This document shows positions 1 through 6,779 of a stretch of DNA of 39,697 nucleotides, piece by piece. The stretch is from Bacteroidales bacterium UBA3754. GTDB lineage: Bacteria; Bacteroidota; Bacteroidia; Bacteroidales; UBA1715. The notes below the pieces were generated by a model. The model saw only the letters and a list, made by a program, of their open reading frames with translations. It ran no database searches and was not told the DNA's origin. A program made the position numbers and the translations under genes. Location of the stretch: assembly GCA_002371705.1 (NCBI GenBank), contig DFGI01000018.1, forward strand, positions 1 to 39,697, read 5' to 3'. Every line of letters begins with the position of its first letter. Position 1 is the stretch's first letter.

Positions 1-2
1 TG

Positions 3-71
3 ACGCAGGGCGTGTACAACGTGAGGGTGAAGGCTGGAGACCAGATGAAGGTCATCAAGGTTGTGAAATAG
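3..71 (+). CDS. 3' end of a T9SS-secreted protein (partial, C-terminal sorting domain)
   Basis: Only the last 22 codons and the TAG stop are in the window, read in the frame that starts at base 3. The visible residues (TQGVYNVRVKAGDQ, then MKVIKVVK) match the end of the type A T9SS sorting domain: G-(V/L)-Y-x-V, a short turn, and a basic KxxKVVK tail. In this family the domain directs export through the outer membrane by the PorSS/T9SS machinery and is then cleaved off. What the cargo protein does cannot be told from this fragment. It is followed directly by a strong intrinsic terminator, so this is the natural gene end. Confidence 0.75.
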   Translation, partial: TQGVYNVRVKAGDQMKVIKVVK

Positions 72-92
72 AACAGAAGTTCTTGGATATAG

Positions 93-132
93 AAAAAAGG
101 AGAGGCAACCGTTGGGCTGCCTCTCCTTTTTT
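93..132 (+). terminator. Rho-independent terminator
   Basis: A perfect 9-bp stem (GGAGAGGCA at 99-107 with TGCCTCTCC at 118-126) has a 10-nt loop, an A-tract before it and a T-tract (127-132) after it. It ends the T9SS cargo gene on the + strand. Because the A-tract becomes a T-tract on the other strand, it could also stop leftward transcripts coming from the glycosyltransferase. Confidence 0.85.
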
Positions 133-207
133 ATGGTGTACACAAAAAGAGTAAAGTCGTGTTGATTCCGACTTTAAGCATAGAATTTATCACAAAAATG
201 TTAGTTG

Positions 208-1329
208 TTACATTAAACTCCGATATACATCTATCGTTTGTTTTGCAAAATTTTCGAGCGTGAATTGTTTTACTTGCTCAAGACCTTCGTCAACTAAACG
301 ATTTCGGAGATTGGGATTATTATGTAAATCGAGGATTGCTTGCGAAATGCTCTCAATTTTGTATGGATCTATGTAATAGCCTGCAGAACCGCCGACTTCG
401 GGTAATGAGGTCGTATTACTCAAAATAACAGGCGTTTTGCTCTTAAACGCTTCCAAAATAGGTATTCCAAAACCTTCGTAGCGTGACGGATAAAGGAAGA
501 ATTCCGCACATTGGTAAATGGTTGGTAAAGCATTGTTTTCTATATCGCTACGGATTATGATTCTATCTTTAAGGTTGTGGTTTTCAATGTATGCCATCAG
601 ACGGCGCATATAATTGCGTCCCTTTCCCACAATCACAAGAGGAATGTTGATTTGGTCTTTTATTTCGTTGTAGGCTTCGGCAAGACTGAGTACGTTTTTA
701 CGGTCGGTAATTGCTCCCACATACAGCATATAATTTTTAGGAAAACCTAATTTCTCGAGTAAATCATGTTTCTCCTTGTCAGTGTATTCAGCATCGAAAA
801 TATTGCTGCACGTTTGATATACAACGTGGATTTTTTTCGGATCGATGTTGAAATTATCAATAATATCCTTTTTTGTCGCTTCGCTTGTCGCGATGATTGC
901 GTTGGCGTTTGTGCACGAATTTCTCCATTTGATGTCATATATTTTTTTGTCAATCAATGGAAAATCGGCGGGAAACAATTTGTAAATCAAATCGTGGATG
1001 GTAACCACCGATTTGATTGCTGTTTTTTCAATGCCAACGGGCAATTCGTGGCTCAAGCCATGGTAAATGTCAATATCGTGTTCGAGCAGTGAGTTAAGAA
1101 TCATTTTTGTCCGCCAAATAGATTTTGATGAGAATAAACTTGGTGTAACGGTCTCAAATTCTTGGGTATAGTAAAAGCTTTCTTCGTTGTAGGCGATTTT
1201 AGGCGAAAACAGCACGTATGTGTTTTCAGGATAAAGTTCCTTTAAACTACGGACTAAACTTCTGCTGTAATTGCCTAATCCTGTTCCATTTAGGAATAAT
1301 CGTTTTGCATCAAACCCAATTTTATACAT
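208..1329 (-). CDS. GT4-family glycosyltransferase
   Basis: This 373-residue protein has the GT-B architecture of family 1/GT4 retaining glycosyltransferases, which transfer a sugar from a nucleotide sugar, usually in lipopolysaccharide, capsule or O-antigen synthesis at the inner membrane. The N-terminal acceptor domain contains a GTGLGNYSR glycine loop (about residues 15-23). The C-terminal donor domain has the GAITDRKN segment (about 205-212) and the E-x7-E signature in YEGFGIPILEAF (E285 and E293), followed by a typical SLPEVGGSAG stretch. The start overlaps the end of the upstream Fe-S protein gene by 8 bases, so the two are probably co-transcribed. The exact sugar and acceptor are not predictable. 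The closest named group would be mannosyltransferase-like GT4 enzymes. Confidence 0.9.
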   Translation of the reverse strand: MYKIGFDAKRLFLNGTGLGNYSRSLVRSLKELYPENTYVLFSPKIAYNEESFYYTQEFETVTPSLFSSKSIWRTKMILNSLLEHDIDIYHGLSHELPVGIEKTAIKSVVTIHDLIYKLFPADFPLIDKKIYDIKWRNSCTNANAIIATSEATKKDIIDNFNIDPKKIHVVYQTCSNIFDAEYTDKEKHDLLEKLGFPKNYMLYVGAITDRKNVLSLAEAYNEIKDQINIPLVIVGKGRNYMRRLMAYIENHNLKDRIIIRSDIENNALPTIYQCAEFFLYPSRYEGFGIPILEAFKSKTPVILSNTTSLPEVGGSAGYYIDPYKIESISQAILDLHNNPNLRNRLVDEGLEQVKQFTLENFAKQTIDVYRSLM

Positions 1330-2047
1330 GCTCGAAGTTGCTTAATATGTTTACAATATGGATTGGTTTAATATTGATGTTGTTTCGTTCAATGTATGCT
1401 TTGATATTCATCAAGCAGGAAAATTCCGTACCTGTGATATATTCCGCACCAGATTCAACAGCGAAACGTACTTTTTGTTCAACCATTGCCGACGAAATAT
1501 CTTTTTGTTTTATGGAAAATGTTCCGCCGAAACCGCAACAGGTCGTGCTTTCTTCCATCTCAACAATTTCAAGCCCTTTCACGTTTTGAAGTAACGTGCG
1601 TGGCTCTGTTGTCAGCCCGTATTCGCGGAGTGCTGAACAAGAATCGTGAACGGTGACTTTTCCGTTGAAAGTTGCTCCTAAATCGGTGATGTGCAATACA
1701 TTAACAAGAAAATCGCAAATGTCGTAGATTCTGTTGGAAAGTTTTTCCGCTGCTTCTTTTTCTGCAGGAGTGTCGAACAACGAAGCATAGCGTCGTTTAA
1801 TGAAACCAGTGCAAGAACCGCCTGGACTTACAATCACACGGTCTCCTTCGAAATCCTTTAAAAATTTTCTCGCTAATTCCCGCGTTTCTTGGGTATAGCC
1901 ACTATTGAACTGCGGTTGTCCGCAACAAGTTTGTTTCGGGTTGTAGTGCACTTTGCAACCAACGTGCTCCAATATTGTAATCAGATTTTGCCCAATTTGC
2001 GGCTCAATCTGGTCAACAAAACAAGGAATAAACAAATCAACTTCCAT
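1322..2047 (-). CDS. LutA/YkgE-like (Fe-S)-binding CCG-domain protein
   Basis: The 241-residue protein has two cysteine-rich CCG domains: CCGQPQFNSG (Cys41-Cys42) and CCGFGGTFS (Cys170-Cys171), each with a distal Cys (SPGGSCTGF near 79, HDSCSALREYG near 137). This is the layout of LutA/YkgE and of the heterodisulfide-reductase HdrB/GlpC C-terminal module, which hold Fe-S clusters and pass electrons. In LutABC, LutA is one of three proteins oxidising L-lactate. Here no LutB or LutC gene follows, only a glycosyltransferase overlapping by 8 bases, so either the partners are elsewhere or this copy works alone. A TAnnTTTG box lies 17 bases upstream of the ATG. The lactate role is inferred from the family only. 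Confidence 0.88.
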   Translation of the reverse strand: MEVDLFIPCFVDQIEPQIGQNLITILEHVGCKVHYNPKQTCCGQPQFNSGYTQETRELARKFLKDFEGDRVIVSPGGSCTGFIKRRYASLFDTPAEKEAAEKLSNRIYDICDFLVNVLHITDLGATFNGKVTVHDSCSALREYGLTTEPRTLLQNVKGLEIVEMEESTTCCGFGGTFSIKQKDISSAMVEQKVRFAVESGAEYITGTEFSCLMNIKAYIERNNINIKPIHIVNILSNFEHV

Positions 2048-2064
2048 ACAGAAATTTTTATTTG

Positions 2065-2072
2065 CAAAAATA
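2065..2072 (-). promoter_or_regulatory. -7 promoter box for the LutA-like gene
   Basis: On the minus strand the octamer reads TATTTTTG, a match to the Bacteroidota -7 consensus TAnnTTTG, 17 bases upstream of the ATG at 2047. I see no clear -33 TTTG. It suggests the LutA-like/glycosyltransferase pair is transcribed separately from the aromatic operon upstream. Confidence 0.5.
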
Positions 2073-2155
2073 ATGTTTTGTATGGAATTTATGAAAATAG
2101 AGTTAAAAATTATGGCGCAAAACCATAATTCTTAACCCATATTCTAACTATTCAC

Positions 2156-3229
2156 TTAACTATTAACAATTTCCGTTTGAATATTGATTGATTCTTGGTG
2201 AATTGCTTTAAAAGTTTTTTCAATCAACTCGCTGCTCAACCCTTTTTCAGCACCACGAGCAAGCTTGTCGGTCAAAATTTGGTCCCAACGATGTGACTGG
2301 AACACTTGCACATTGTTTTCCTTTTTCGTCTTACCCATTTCGCGGCACACGTCCATACGTTTCGAAAGCGTGTCGAGCAACATTTCGTCAAGCACGTCGA
2401 TTTTTGCACGAAGTTCGCTCATAACTTCTTTGTAATCAGCATTATTTGTTCCTCGTTCTCGAACAACCAAACTGTTCAGGATTTCGCCCAAATCTTTCGG
2501 CGTGAATTGTTGTTTCGAGTCGCTCAACGCCACGTCGGGATTGCAGTGCGATTCAATAATCAAACCGTTTGCACCCAAATCCAACGATTTTTGTGCCAAT
2601 TCCTGGACATATTCGCGTTTTCCTGCCATGTGGCTTGGGTCGCAGATAATTGGCAATTCAGGGATTCGGCGATGTAATTCTATCGCCATCTGCCACTGCG
2701 GAGCGTTACGGTATTTTATTTTTTCGAACGATGAAAAACCACGGTGAATGGCACCGAGTTTCGTGATTCCAGCACCGGCAATTCGCTCGAAAGCGCCAAT
2801 CCACAATTCCAAGTCGGGATTGATAGGATTCTTGATAAGCACAGGAATGTCAACGCCTTTCAACTCGTTGGCAATTTCTTGCACGGCAAACGGGTTCACC
2901 GTCGTGCGTGCACCAATCCAAAGAATGTCAACGCCCATTTTCAATGCCTCGTTCACGTGTTTCTGGCAGGCAACCTCGGTTGCCGTAAGCATTCCGTATT
3001 CTTTTTTAACACGTTTCAACCACGCCAATCCTTCGAAACCAACGCCTTCGAACGAATTTGGACGTGTACGCGGTTTCCAGATACCCGCACGGAAAATTTG
3101 CACACCAAGTTCTTTCAATCCTTTGGCAGTTTCCATTACCTGCTCTTCTGATTCTGCACTACATGGGCCTGCTATGATTACAGGACGCTTTGCGTTAATT
3201 CCCCATGTTTCTATACTATCAACTTTCAT
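2156..3229 (-). CDS. Bifunctional DAHP synthase / chorismate mutase
   Basis: The 357-residue protein joins two enzymes. Residues about 1-260 are a KDO8P-synthase-like (type I-beta) 3-deoxy-D-arabino-heptulosonate 7-phosphate synthase: GPCSAES (21-27) and KPRTRPNSFEG (52-62) bind phosphoenolpyruvate and erythrose 4-phosphate, with CDPSHMAGKRE further on. Residues about 265-357 are an AroQ-type all-helical chorismate mutase (MSELRAKIDVLDEMLLDTL, then KRMDVCREMGKTKKEN). DAHP synthase is the first step of the shikimate pathway. Chorismate mutase makes prephenate, the substrate of the two enzymes encoded just upstream. The fusion with the mutase at the C-terminus is the usual form in Bacteroidales. 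It is the third gene of the attenuator-controlled operon, 60 bases after the prephenate dehydrogenase gene. Confidence 0.95.
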   Translation of the reverse strand: MKVDSIETWGINAKRPVIIAGPCSAESEEQVMETAKGLKELGVQIFRAGIWKPRTRPNSFEGVGFEGLAWLKRVKKEYGMLTATEVACQKHVNEALKMGVDILWIGARTTVNPFAVQEIANELKGVDIPVLIKNPINPDLELWIGAFERIAGAGITKLGAIHRGFSSFEKIKYRNAPQWQMAIELHRRIPELPIICDPSHMAGKREYVQELAQKSLDLGANGLIIESHCNPDVALSDSKQQFTPKDLGEILNSLVVRERGTNNADYKEVMSELRAKIDVLDEMLLDTLSKRMDVCREMGKTKKENNVQVFQSHRWDQILTDKLARGAEKGLSSELIEKTFKAIHQESINIQTEIVNS

Positions 3230-3258
3230 ATATTTTATTATTTATTTCTTGTTTTTCT

Positions 3259-3286
3259 GTAGAGACGCGCCATGGCACGGCTCTAC
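3259..3286. repeat. 28-bp near-palindrome inside the aromatic operon
   Basis: GTAGAGACGCGCCATGGC then ACGGCTCTAC is a near-perfect palindrome (24 of 28 positions) lying between the prephenate dehydrogenase stop and the DAHP synthase start, about 30 bases before the latter ATG. A related palindrome (GGACGCAC/GTGCGTCC followed by CTAC) is at 6875-6898, so it belongs to a dispersed small repeat family. In RNA it would form a stable hairpin that could affect mRNA stability or expression of the distal gene. Confidence 0.6.
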
Positions 3287-3289
3287 TAT

Positions 3290-4132
3290 TTATCCTTTTA
3301 AAACGTCTTTAATTCTATTTGCTTCTTTTATTTCGTCGAACAATTCTTTTGTTCTGTCTTCGGCAATCAATTGTTTGAAATGATTCAGCACGTCAATGTA
3401 TTTGTCGATTGAATCTGTCAGGAAACGGGCGTTTTGGCGGAAAATCGGCGTCCACATTGCCGACGAACTTTTTGCGATTCGCACGGTCGAGGCGAAACCA
3501 CTGCCAGCCATTTCGAAGATTTTCTTTTCCTCGTTTTTCTCAATTTCCTGAACCGTCAAACTCAATGCGTAGGCAATCACGTGCGTAAGGTGCGACACAT
3601 AGGCAATGTGTTTGTCGTGGTCTTCGGCCGACATATACAATACGCTCATTCCTAATAATTTATAAAGTGTCAGCGCACGTTTGAGAGCAAAATCGCTACT
3701 CAATTCTTTTTCGCAAATAATTGCTTTTTTATCCTTGAACAAACCCGCAAAAGCTGCTGTCGGACCCGAAAATTCCGTTCCCGCCATAGGGTGCGAAGCC
3801 ACAAAGTTTTTACGACGAGGATGGTTGCGAACTTTTCCGCAGATTCCCGCCTTTGTCGAACCAGTGTCGATTACAACAGCATCGTCGCGCATAGTGTCGA
3901 GAATTGACGGAAGCATTTCGCGTGCCGCATCAACTGGAATGGAAATGATAATTAAATCGGCTATCAAAACAGCTTGTTCCAGCGGCATTGCCATATCAAT
4001 AATACCAAGTTCTATCGCTTTTTTCAGGTTTTCTTCGCTTGCATCGACTCCAATGATTTTTGTCTCAAATCCACGGGCGGAAAGTGCCATTGAGCCGCCA
4101 ATCAAACCTGTTCCTATAACTACAATATTCAT
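3290..4132 (-). CDS. tyrA: Prephenate dehydrogenase
   Basis: The 280-residue protein is a prephenate dehydrogenase, which oxidatively decarboxylates prephenate to 4-hydroxyphenylpyruvate on the way to tyrosine with NAD(P)+. The Rossmann dinucleotide loop is GTGLIGGS (7-14). The substrate pocket shows SHPMAGTEFSGP (about 112-123) and the catalytic-domain helix with SHLTHVIAYALS. There is no C-terminal ACT domain and no fused chorismate mutase, which is instead on the downstream DAHP synthase. The ATG at 4132 comes one base after the pheA stop codon, so translation is tightly coupled. No aminotransferase gene is present in the cluster. Confidence 0.95.
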   Translation of the reverse strand: MNIVVIGTGLIGGSMALSARGFETKIIGVDASEENLKKAIELGIIDMAMPLEQAVLIADLIIISIPVDAAREMLPSILDTMRDDAVVIDTGSTKAGICGKVRNHPRRKNFVASHPMAGTEFSGPTAAFAGLFKDKKAIICEKELSSDFALKRALTLYKLLGMSVLYMSAEDHDKHIAYVSHLTHVIAYALSLTVQEIEKNEEKKIFEMAGSGFASTVRIAKSSSAMWTPIFRQNARFLTDSIDKYIDVLNHFKQLIAEDRTKELFDEIKEANRIKDVLKG

Positions 4133-4133
4133 A

Positions 4134-4970
4134 TTAGTTTAAAATTTCGTAATTAAATTTTTCATCACGTTTATATTCTCCCAAGACAGAAAGGTTTGAA
4201 ACCACCTTCAACACTGCTGCCAAAGCGGCGTCAAACTTATTTTTGTCCTTCCATTCCAAATCTACGTAGAACGTGTATTGGTAAGGACTTCCCAAAATAG
4301 GAAGTGATTGGATTTTGGTAAGATTTATTTCGTGTTGCTTGAACGCCGCCAACACATCGACCAGTGAGCCGGGTTGGTGCGTAAGTTCAAAGCAAATCGA
4401 TGCCTTATTGTTTTCCTCGCTATCGACAGGAATGCGGCTCAGGGCAAGGAAACGCGTGTAGTTTTTCTTATGAGTTTGAATGTTTCTTGCCAAAATTTCA
4501 AGACCGTACAAGTCGGCGGCATATTCGCTTGCTATTGCTGCTGCGTTGGTAAGATGTTCTTCGGCGATTTTTTGTGCGCTCGAGGCCGTATCTGACCAGT
4601 TGATGATTTTCATATTAGGATAGTTGTCGAGAAAATCCTTGCTTTGCTGGATTGCTATGGGATGAGAATACACCTCGTGAATGTTTTCGATTTTCGTACT
4701 TGGCAACACCATAAGATTTTGCGTGATGTGCAGTGAAATCTCTCCGATTACTTTCAGCTTTGAGCGTTTAAGCAACAAATAATTTTCGAGGATGCTCCCC
4801 GCTATTGTGTTTTCTATGGCACAAATGCCGTAATCGGCAGTGCCGTGCTCCACAGCCGAGAACAAATCCTTGAACTGGTTGCAGTTGAGCGTTGTAATGT
4901 CGTCGCCGAAATATTCTTTGGCGGCTATTTCGTGGAATGCTCCGTTCACACCTTGAATTGCAATTTTCAT
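4134..4970 (-). CDS. pheA: Prephenate dehydratase with ACT domain
   Basis: The 278-residue protein is a monofunctional prephenate dehydratase, converting prephenate to phenylpyruvate for phenylalanine. The catalytic domain (about 1-180) contains IQGVNGAFHEIAA, the CAIENTIAGS loop and the KNYTRFLALS segment with the Thr-Arg-Phe motif. The ACT regulatory domain (about 190-270) has HQPGSLVDVLAAFKQHEINL. The usual Phe-binding ESRP motif reads QSLP here, so allosteric control may differ. The start at 4970 (MKIAIQG) is chosen because the longer in-frame start at 5006 falls inside the attenuator hairpin. It is the first structural gene of the operon pheA-tyrA-DAHP synthase/chorismate mutase. Confidence 0.95.
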   Translation of the reverse strand: MKIAIQGVNGAFHEIAAKEYFGDDITTLNCNQFKDLFSAVEHGTADYGICAIENTIAGSILENYLLLKRSKLKVIGEISLHITQNLMVLPSTKIENIHEVYSHPIAIQQSKDFLDNYPNMKIINWSDTASSAQKIAEEHLTNAAAIASEYAADLYGLEILARNIQTHKKNYTRFLALSRIPVDSEENNKASICFELTHQPGSLVDVLAAFKQHEINLTKIQSLPILGSPYQYTFYVDLEWKDKNKFDAALAAVLKVVSNLSVLGEYKRDEKFNYEILN

Positions 4971-4983
4971 ATTTATATCATTC

Positions 4984-5013
4984 AAAAAAAAAGCCCCGAT
5001 TTTCATCGAGGCT
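4984..5013 (-). terminator. Attenuator terminator in front of pheA
   Basis: The leader RNA reads AGCCUCGAU-GAAA-AUCGGGGCU followed by at least eight U residues: a 9-bp stem with one U-G wobble, a GNRA-type tetraloop and a U-tract ending 14 bases before the pheA ATG. A terminator between promoter and first gene can only be regulatory. Its 5' arm is also complementary to a segment inside the leader peptide coding region. Confidence 0.9.
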
Positions 5014-5040
5014 TCGTTTATACAATTTTATTTGTTTCAA

Positions 5041-5118
5041 TTACATACACACAGCCTCGCTCTTACTTTCGTAAAAGAAGTAAAAATAAAAGTAAAAGAA
5101 TGTGTTTTTTGTCTTCAT
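5041..5118 (-). CDS. Phe/Tyr leader peptide (25 aa)
   Basis: The ATG at 5118 opens a 25-codon frame ending in TAA. It begins MKTKNT, continues with the control run FFYFYFYFFY (codons 7-16), and ends ESKSEAVCM. Ten consecutive aromatic codons directly upstream of prephenate dehydratase and dehydrogenase genes leave little doubt about its role as a sensor of charged tRNA-Phe and tRNA-Tyr. The presence of Tyr codons fits an operon that also makes tyrosine. It is preceded by a TATATTTG promoter box 21 bases upstream. The peptide itself probably has no other function. Confidence 0.88.
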   Translation of the reverse strand: MKTKNTFFYFYFYFFYESKSEAVCM

Positions 5119-5138
5119 ACTTGTTTGTTTTGACGATG

Positions 5139-5146
5139 CAAATATA
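5139..5146 (-). promoter_or_regulatory. -7 box of the aromatic amino acid operon
   Basis: TATATTTG on the minus strand is an exact match to TAnnTTTG and lies 20 bases upstream of the leader peptide ATG, giving a predicted transcription start near 5130. No obvious TTTG is seen at -33. Confidence 0.65.
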
Positions 5147-5244
5147 TCAAAAAATCTAAAAGTTGTTACTGTAGAGCGAAAAAAATAGAGGAACTGTAAG
5201 AAATAAACGATGGTTTATAAGAAAATTGTTGTTACGAATACTCC

Positions 5245-5448
5245 TTAGTAATACAAAACACTCCAAAACAACCAATAACAGCCCCTTACTAATAATGCAA
5301 TGGTGAACAACACTTCCACAACGATAATCAGTGCAATAAGGACACCTGATGATTCAGTAGTTTTTTGTGGTTGTTTCAGCAATTTGGTCTTTTGGATTTT
5401 CTGTAAACTCTTGATTTCTTTTTGAGATAGTGCTTGGGGCAGTGGCAC
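5245..5448 (-). CDS. Possible small membrane protein (67 aa, uncertain)
   Basis: An open frame with a GTG start encodes a charged N-terminus (QKEIKSLQKIQKTKLLKQPQK) followed by one long hydrophobic stretch (about residues 35-56, VLIALIIVVEVLFTIALLV) and an aromatic tail. This is a plausible single-span inner-membrane protein. There is no ATG. The frame stays open upstream to about 5520 without any ATG, and no promoter box is clear, so it may be a remnant or chance frame. I do not recognise a family. The rest of 5147-5575 holds only the inverted repeat at 5525-5561. Confidence 0.3.
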   Translation of the reverse strand: MPLPQALSQKEIKSLQKIQKTKLLKQPQKTTESSGVLIALIIVVEVLFTIALLVRGCYWLFWSVLYY

Positions 5449-5524
5449 TGAACAGAAGAATCGCCTTAGACCGTAATCTGGTGATTGACGAAGCTGGGAT
5501 AGTGAAATTTTAAGAATTTTTCAC

Positions 5525-5561
5525 AATTACGCCTCAAAGCGTTACGCTTCGGAGCGTAATT
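5525..5561. repeat. Imperfect 37-bp inverted repeat
   Basis: AATTACGC (5525-5532) pairs with GCGTAATT (5554-5561), and the inside (CTCAAAGCG TTA CGCTTCGGA) continues the fold with a few mismatches, giving a hairpin of about 16 bp with a 3-4 nt loop. It sits just upstream of the ATPase promoter. It has no T-tract and so is not a good terminator. It may be an operator or a dispersed palindrome. Confidence 0.5.
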
Positions 5562-5575
5562 CAAAAGAAATTGTA

Positions 5576-5600
5576 TATATTTGTAAAAAATTACAAATAT
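5576..5600 (+). promoter_or_regulatory. -7 box with a perfect 10-bp inverted repeat over the start codon of the ATPase gene
   Basis: TATATTTG (5576-5583) matches the -7 consensus and lies only 15 bases before the ATG at 5599, so the transcript would have a leader of less than about 10 bases. ATATTTGTAA (5577-5586) and TTACAAATAT (5591-5600) form a perfect inverted repeat with a 4-A spacer, covering both the promoter box and the start codon. This is where an autoregulator would bind. Confidence 0.6.
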
Positions 5601-6717
5601 GGAAAATCCTTTCAGCTATGGTACAGTGGTTCGTGGAGACGATTTCTACGACAGAAAAGACGAAACGCAGCGGCTTGTTTCTACGTTGGAATCGGGAAAC
5701 AATGTGGTGCTGTATGCTCCTCGACGGTACGGTAAAACATCGTTGGTGTTTAAGGTAATGGCAGAATTGGAGGCAAAAAACTGTCTTTGTATTTATTTTG
5801 ACTTGCTTTCGGTATATTCCCTCGAATCGTTTGCAAAATCTTTTTTGTTGAAAATCAAGGAGAAACAATCGAAGACCGAGCGATTTGTAAAAACGATTTC
5901 ATCGTACATCAAATCTATAAAACCAAAACTTACATTCGACGAAAACGGTTCGCCTGAATTCGGAGTAGATTTCTTGGAAGACGAGGTTTCGGTGCAGACA
6001 ATCTCCGATTTATTGGACTTGCCGGAAAAAATGGCTGAAAATGGTCAAAAGGTGATTGTGATATTCGATGAATTTCAAGAAATCGCCAAGTTTGGAAAAT
6101 ATGGACTTGAGGGGCTGTTGCGGAGCAAAATACAACAACAACGCACCGCATATATGTTTCTTGGCAGCAAAACACACTTGCTCACCGAAATGTTTGCCGA
6201 CAAGAAACGCCCGTTTTACAATTCCGCGTTCATTATGCAAATAGGTCCGTTGCCGTTGGCTGACACAACAGAGTTTCTGCAACGAAAATTTGCCCAATTC
6301 GGCATAGATATTTCCGAAGAATGTTGCGCATACCTCGTTCAACGCACTTCGAACATACCATATTACATTCAACTATTGGCAGCCGAAGTTTGGCAGGCGG
6401 TTATTGTGGAAAAGAAATCTGTCACCACACAAATAATTGACGAATGTTGCATTCGTGTAATCAACTTAAAACGAGATTATTACTTTGAACTGTTTGACAA
6501 ACATTCCGAAGGACAAAAAAATCTGTTGGTTGCATTGTGCAAATCGGGAAGGAATATTTTTTCGCTTGATTATATAAAAACCAATCGACTGAAAGCAATC
6601 TCATCGGTTCAAAAATCCGTAAAGACATTGATGAACAACGGTGTGGTTGACAACGAAGCTAACCTGTATTTCATCAGTGATCCTTTTTTCAAACTTTACA
6701 TTGAGCAACAATTGTAA
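5599..6717 (+). CDS. Orphan AAA/STAND-like ATPase (archaeal-type ATPase family), copy 1
   Basis: The 372-residue protein is a P-loop ATPase of the group often annotated as 'ATPase (AAA+ superfamily)' or ATPase domain predominantly from Archaea. Walker A is APRRYGKTSL (Lys46) and Walker B is VIVIFDEFQEI (Asp157, Glu158). After the nucleotide domain come a helical lid and a C-terminal winged-helix-like region (about 300-372; IKTNRLKAISSVQKSVKTL, then NGVVDNE). The first residues MENPF and the positions of both Walker motifs are shared with the second copy at 30450-31574, so the two are paralogs. The gene stands alone between its own promoter and terminator. Such orphan ATPases are numerous in Bacteroidota and their role is not established. 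A signalling or defence-type switch is only a guess. Confidence 0.85.
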   Translation: MENPFSYGTVVRGDDFYDRKDETQRLVSTLESGNNVVLYAPRRYGKTSLVFKVMAELEAKNCLCIYFDLLSVYSLESFAKSFLLKIKEKQSKTERFVKTISSYIKSIKPKLTFDENGSPEFGVDFLEDEVSVQTISDLLDLPEKMAENGQKVIVIFDEFQEIAKFGKYGLEGLLRSKIQQQRTAYMFLGSKTHLLTEMFADKKRPFYNSAFIMQIGPLPLADTTEFLQRKFAQFGIDISEECCAYLVQRTSNIPYYIQLLAAEVWQAVIVEKKSVTTQIIDECCIRVINLKRDYYFELFDKHSEGQKNLLVALCKSGRNIFSLDYIKTNRLKAISSVQKSVKTLMNNGVVDNEANLYFISDPFFKLYIEQQL

Positions 6718-6752
6718 AGTTGTTATTAATATATGCTACAACCTTCATAATC

Positions 6753-6779
6753 AAATTGCACTTCGTAGGTGCAATTTTT
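6753..6779 (+). terminator. Terminator after ATPase copy 1
   Basis: A perfect 9-bp stem AAATTGCAC / GTGCAATTT with a 7-nt loop is followed by TTTTT ending at 6779, 36 bases after the ATPase stop codon. Confidence 0.7.

Larger units (their letters stand above)
4984..5118 (-). promoter_or_regulatory. Phe/Tyr ribosome-mediated transcription attenuator
   Basis: The leader of the aromatic operon has all the parts of an attenuator. A short coding region carries six Phe and four Tyr codons in a run of ten. A segment CGAGGCU (5059-5053) near the end of that coding region pairs perfectly over 7 bp with AGCCUCG, the 5' arm of the terminator (5013-5007). A terminator hairpin with U-tract follows. If the ribosome stalls on Phe or Tyr codons, the 5053-5059 segment is free and forms the antiterminator. 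If it reaches the stop codon at 5041-5043 it covers this segment, about 10 bases upstream, and the terminator forms. A further hairpin CUUUUAC-GAAA-GUAAGAG overlaps the last control codons and may act as the pause structure. Confidence 0.88.

Noticed and set aside
4971..5006. Longer N-terminus of pheA starting at 5006
   Set aside because: The extra codons lie within the terminator hairpin and its U-tract; MKIAIQG at 4970 is the normal family start.
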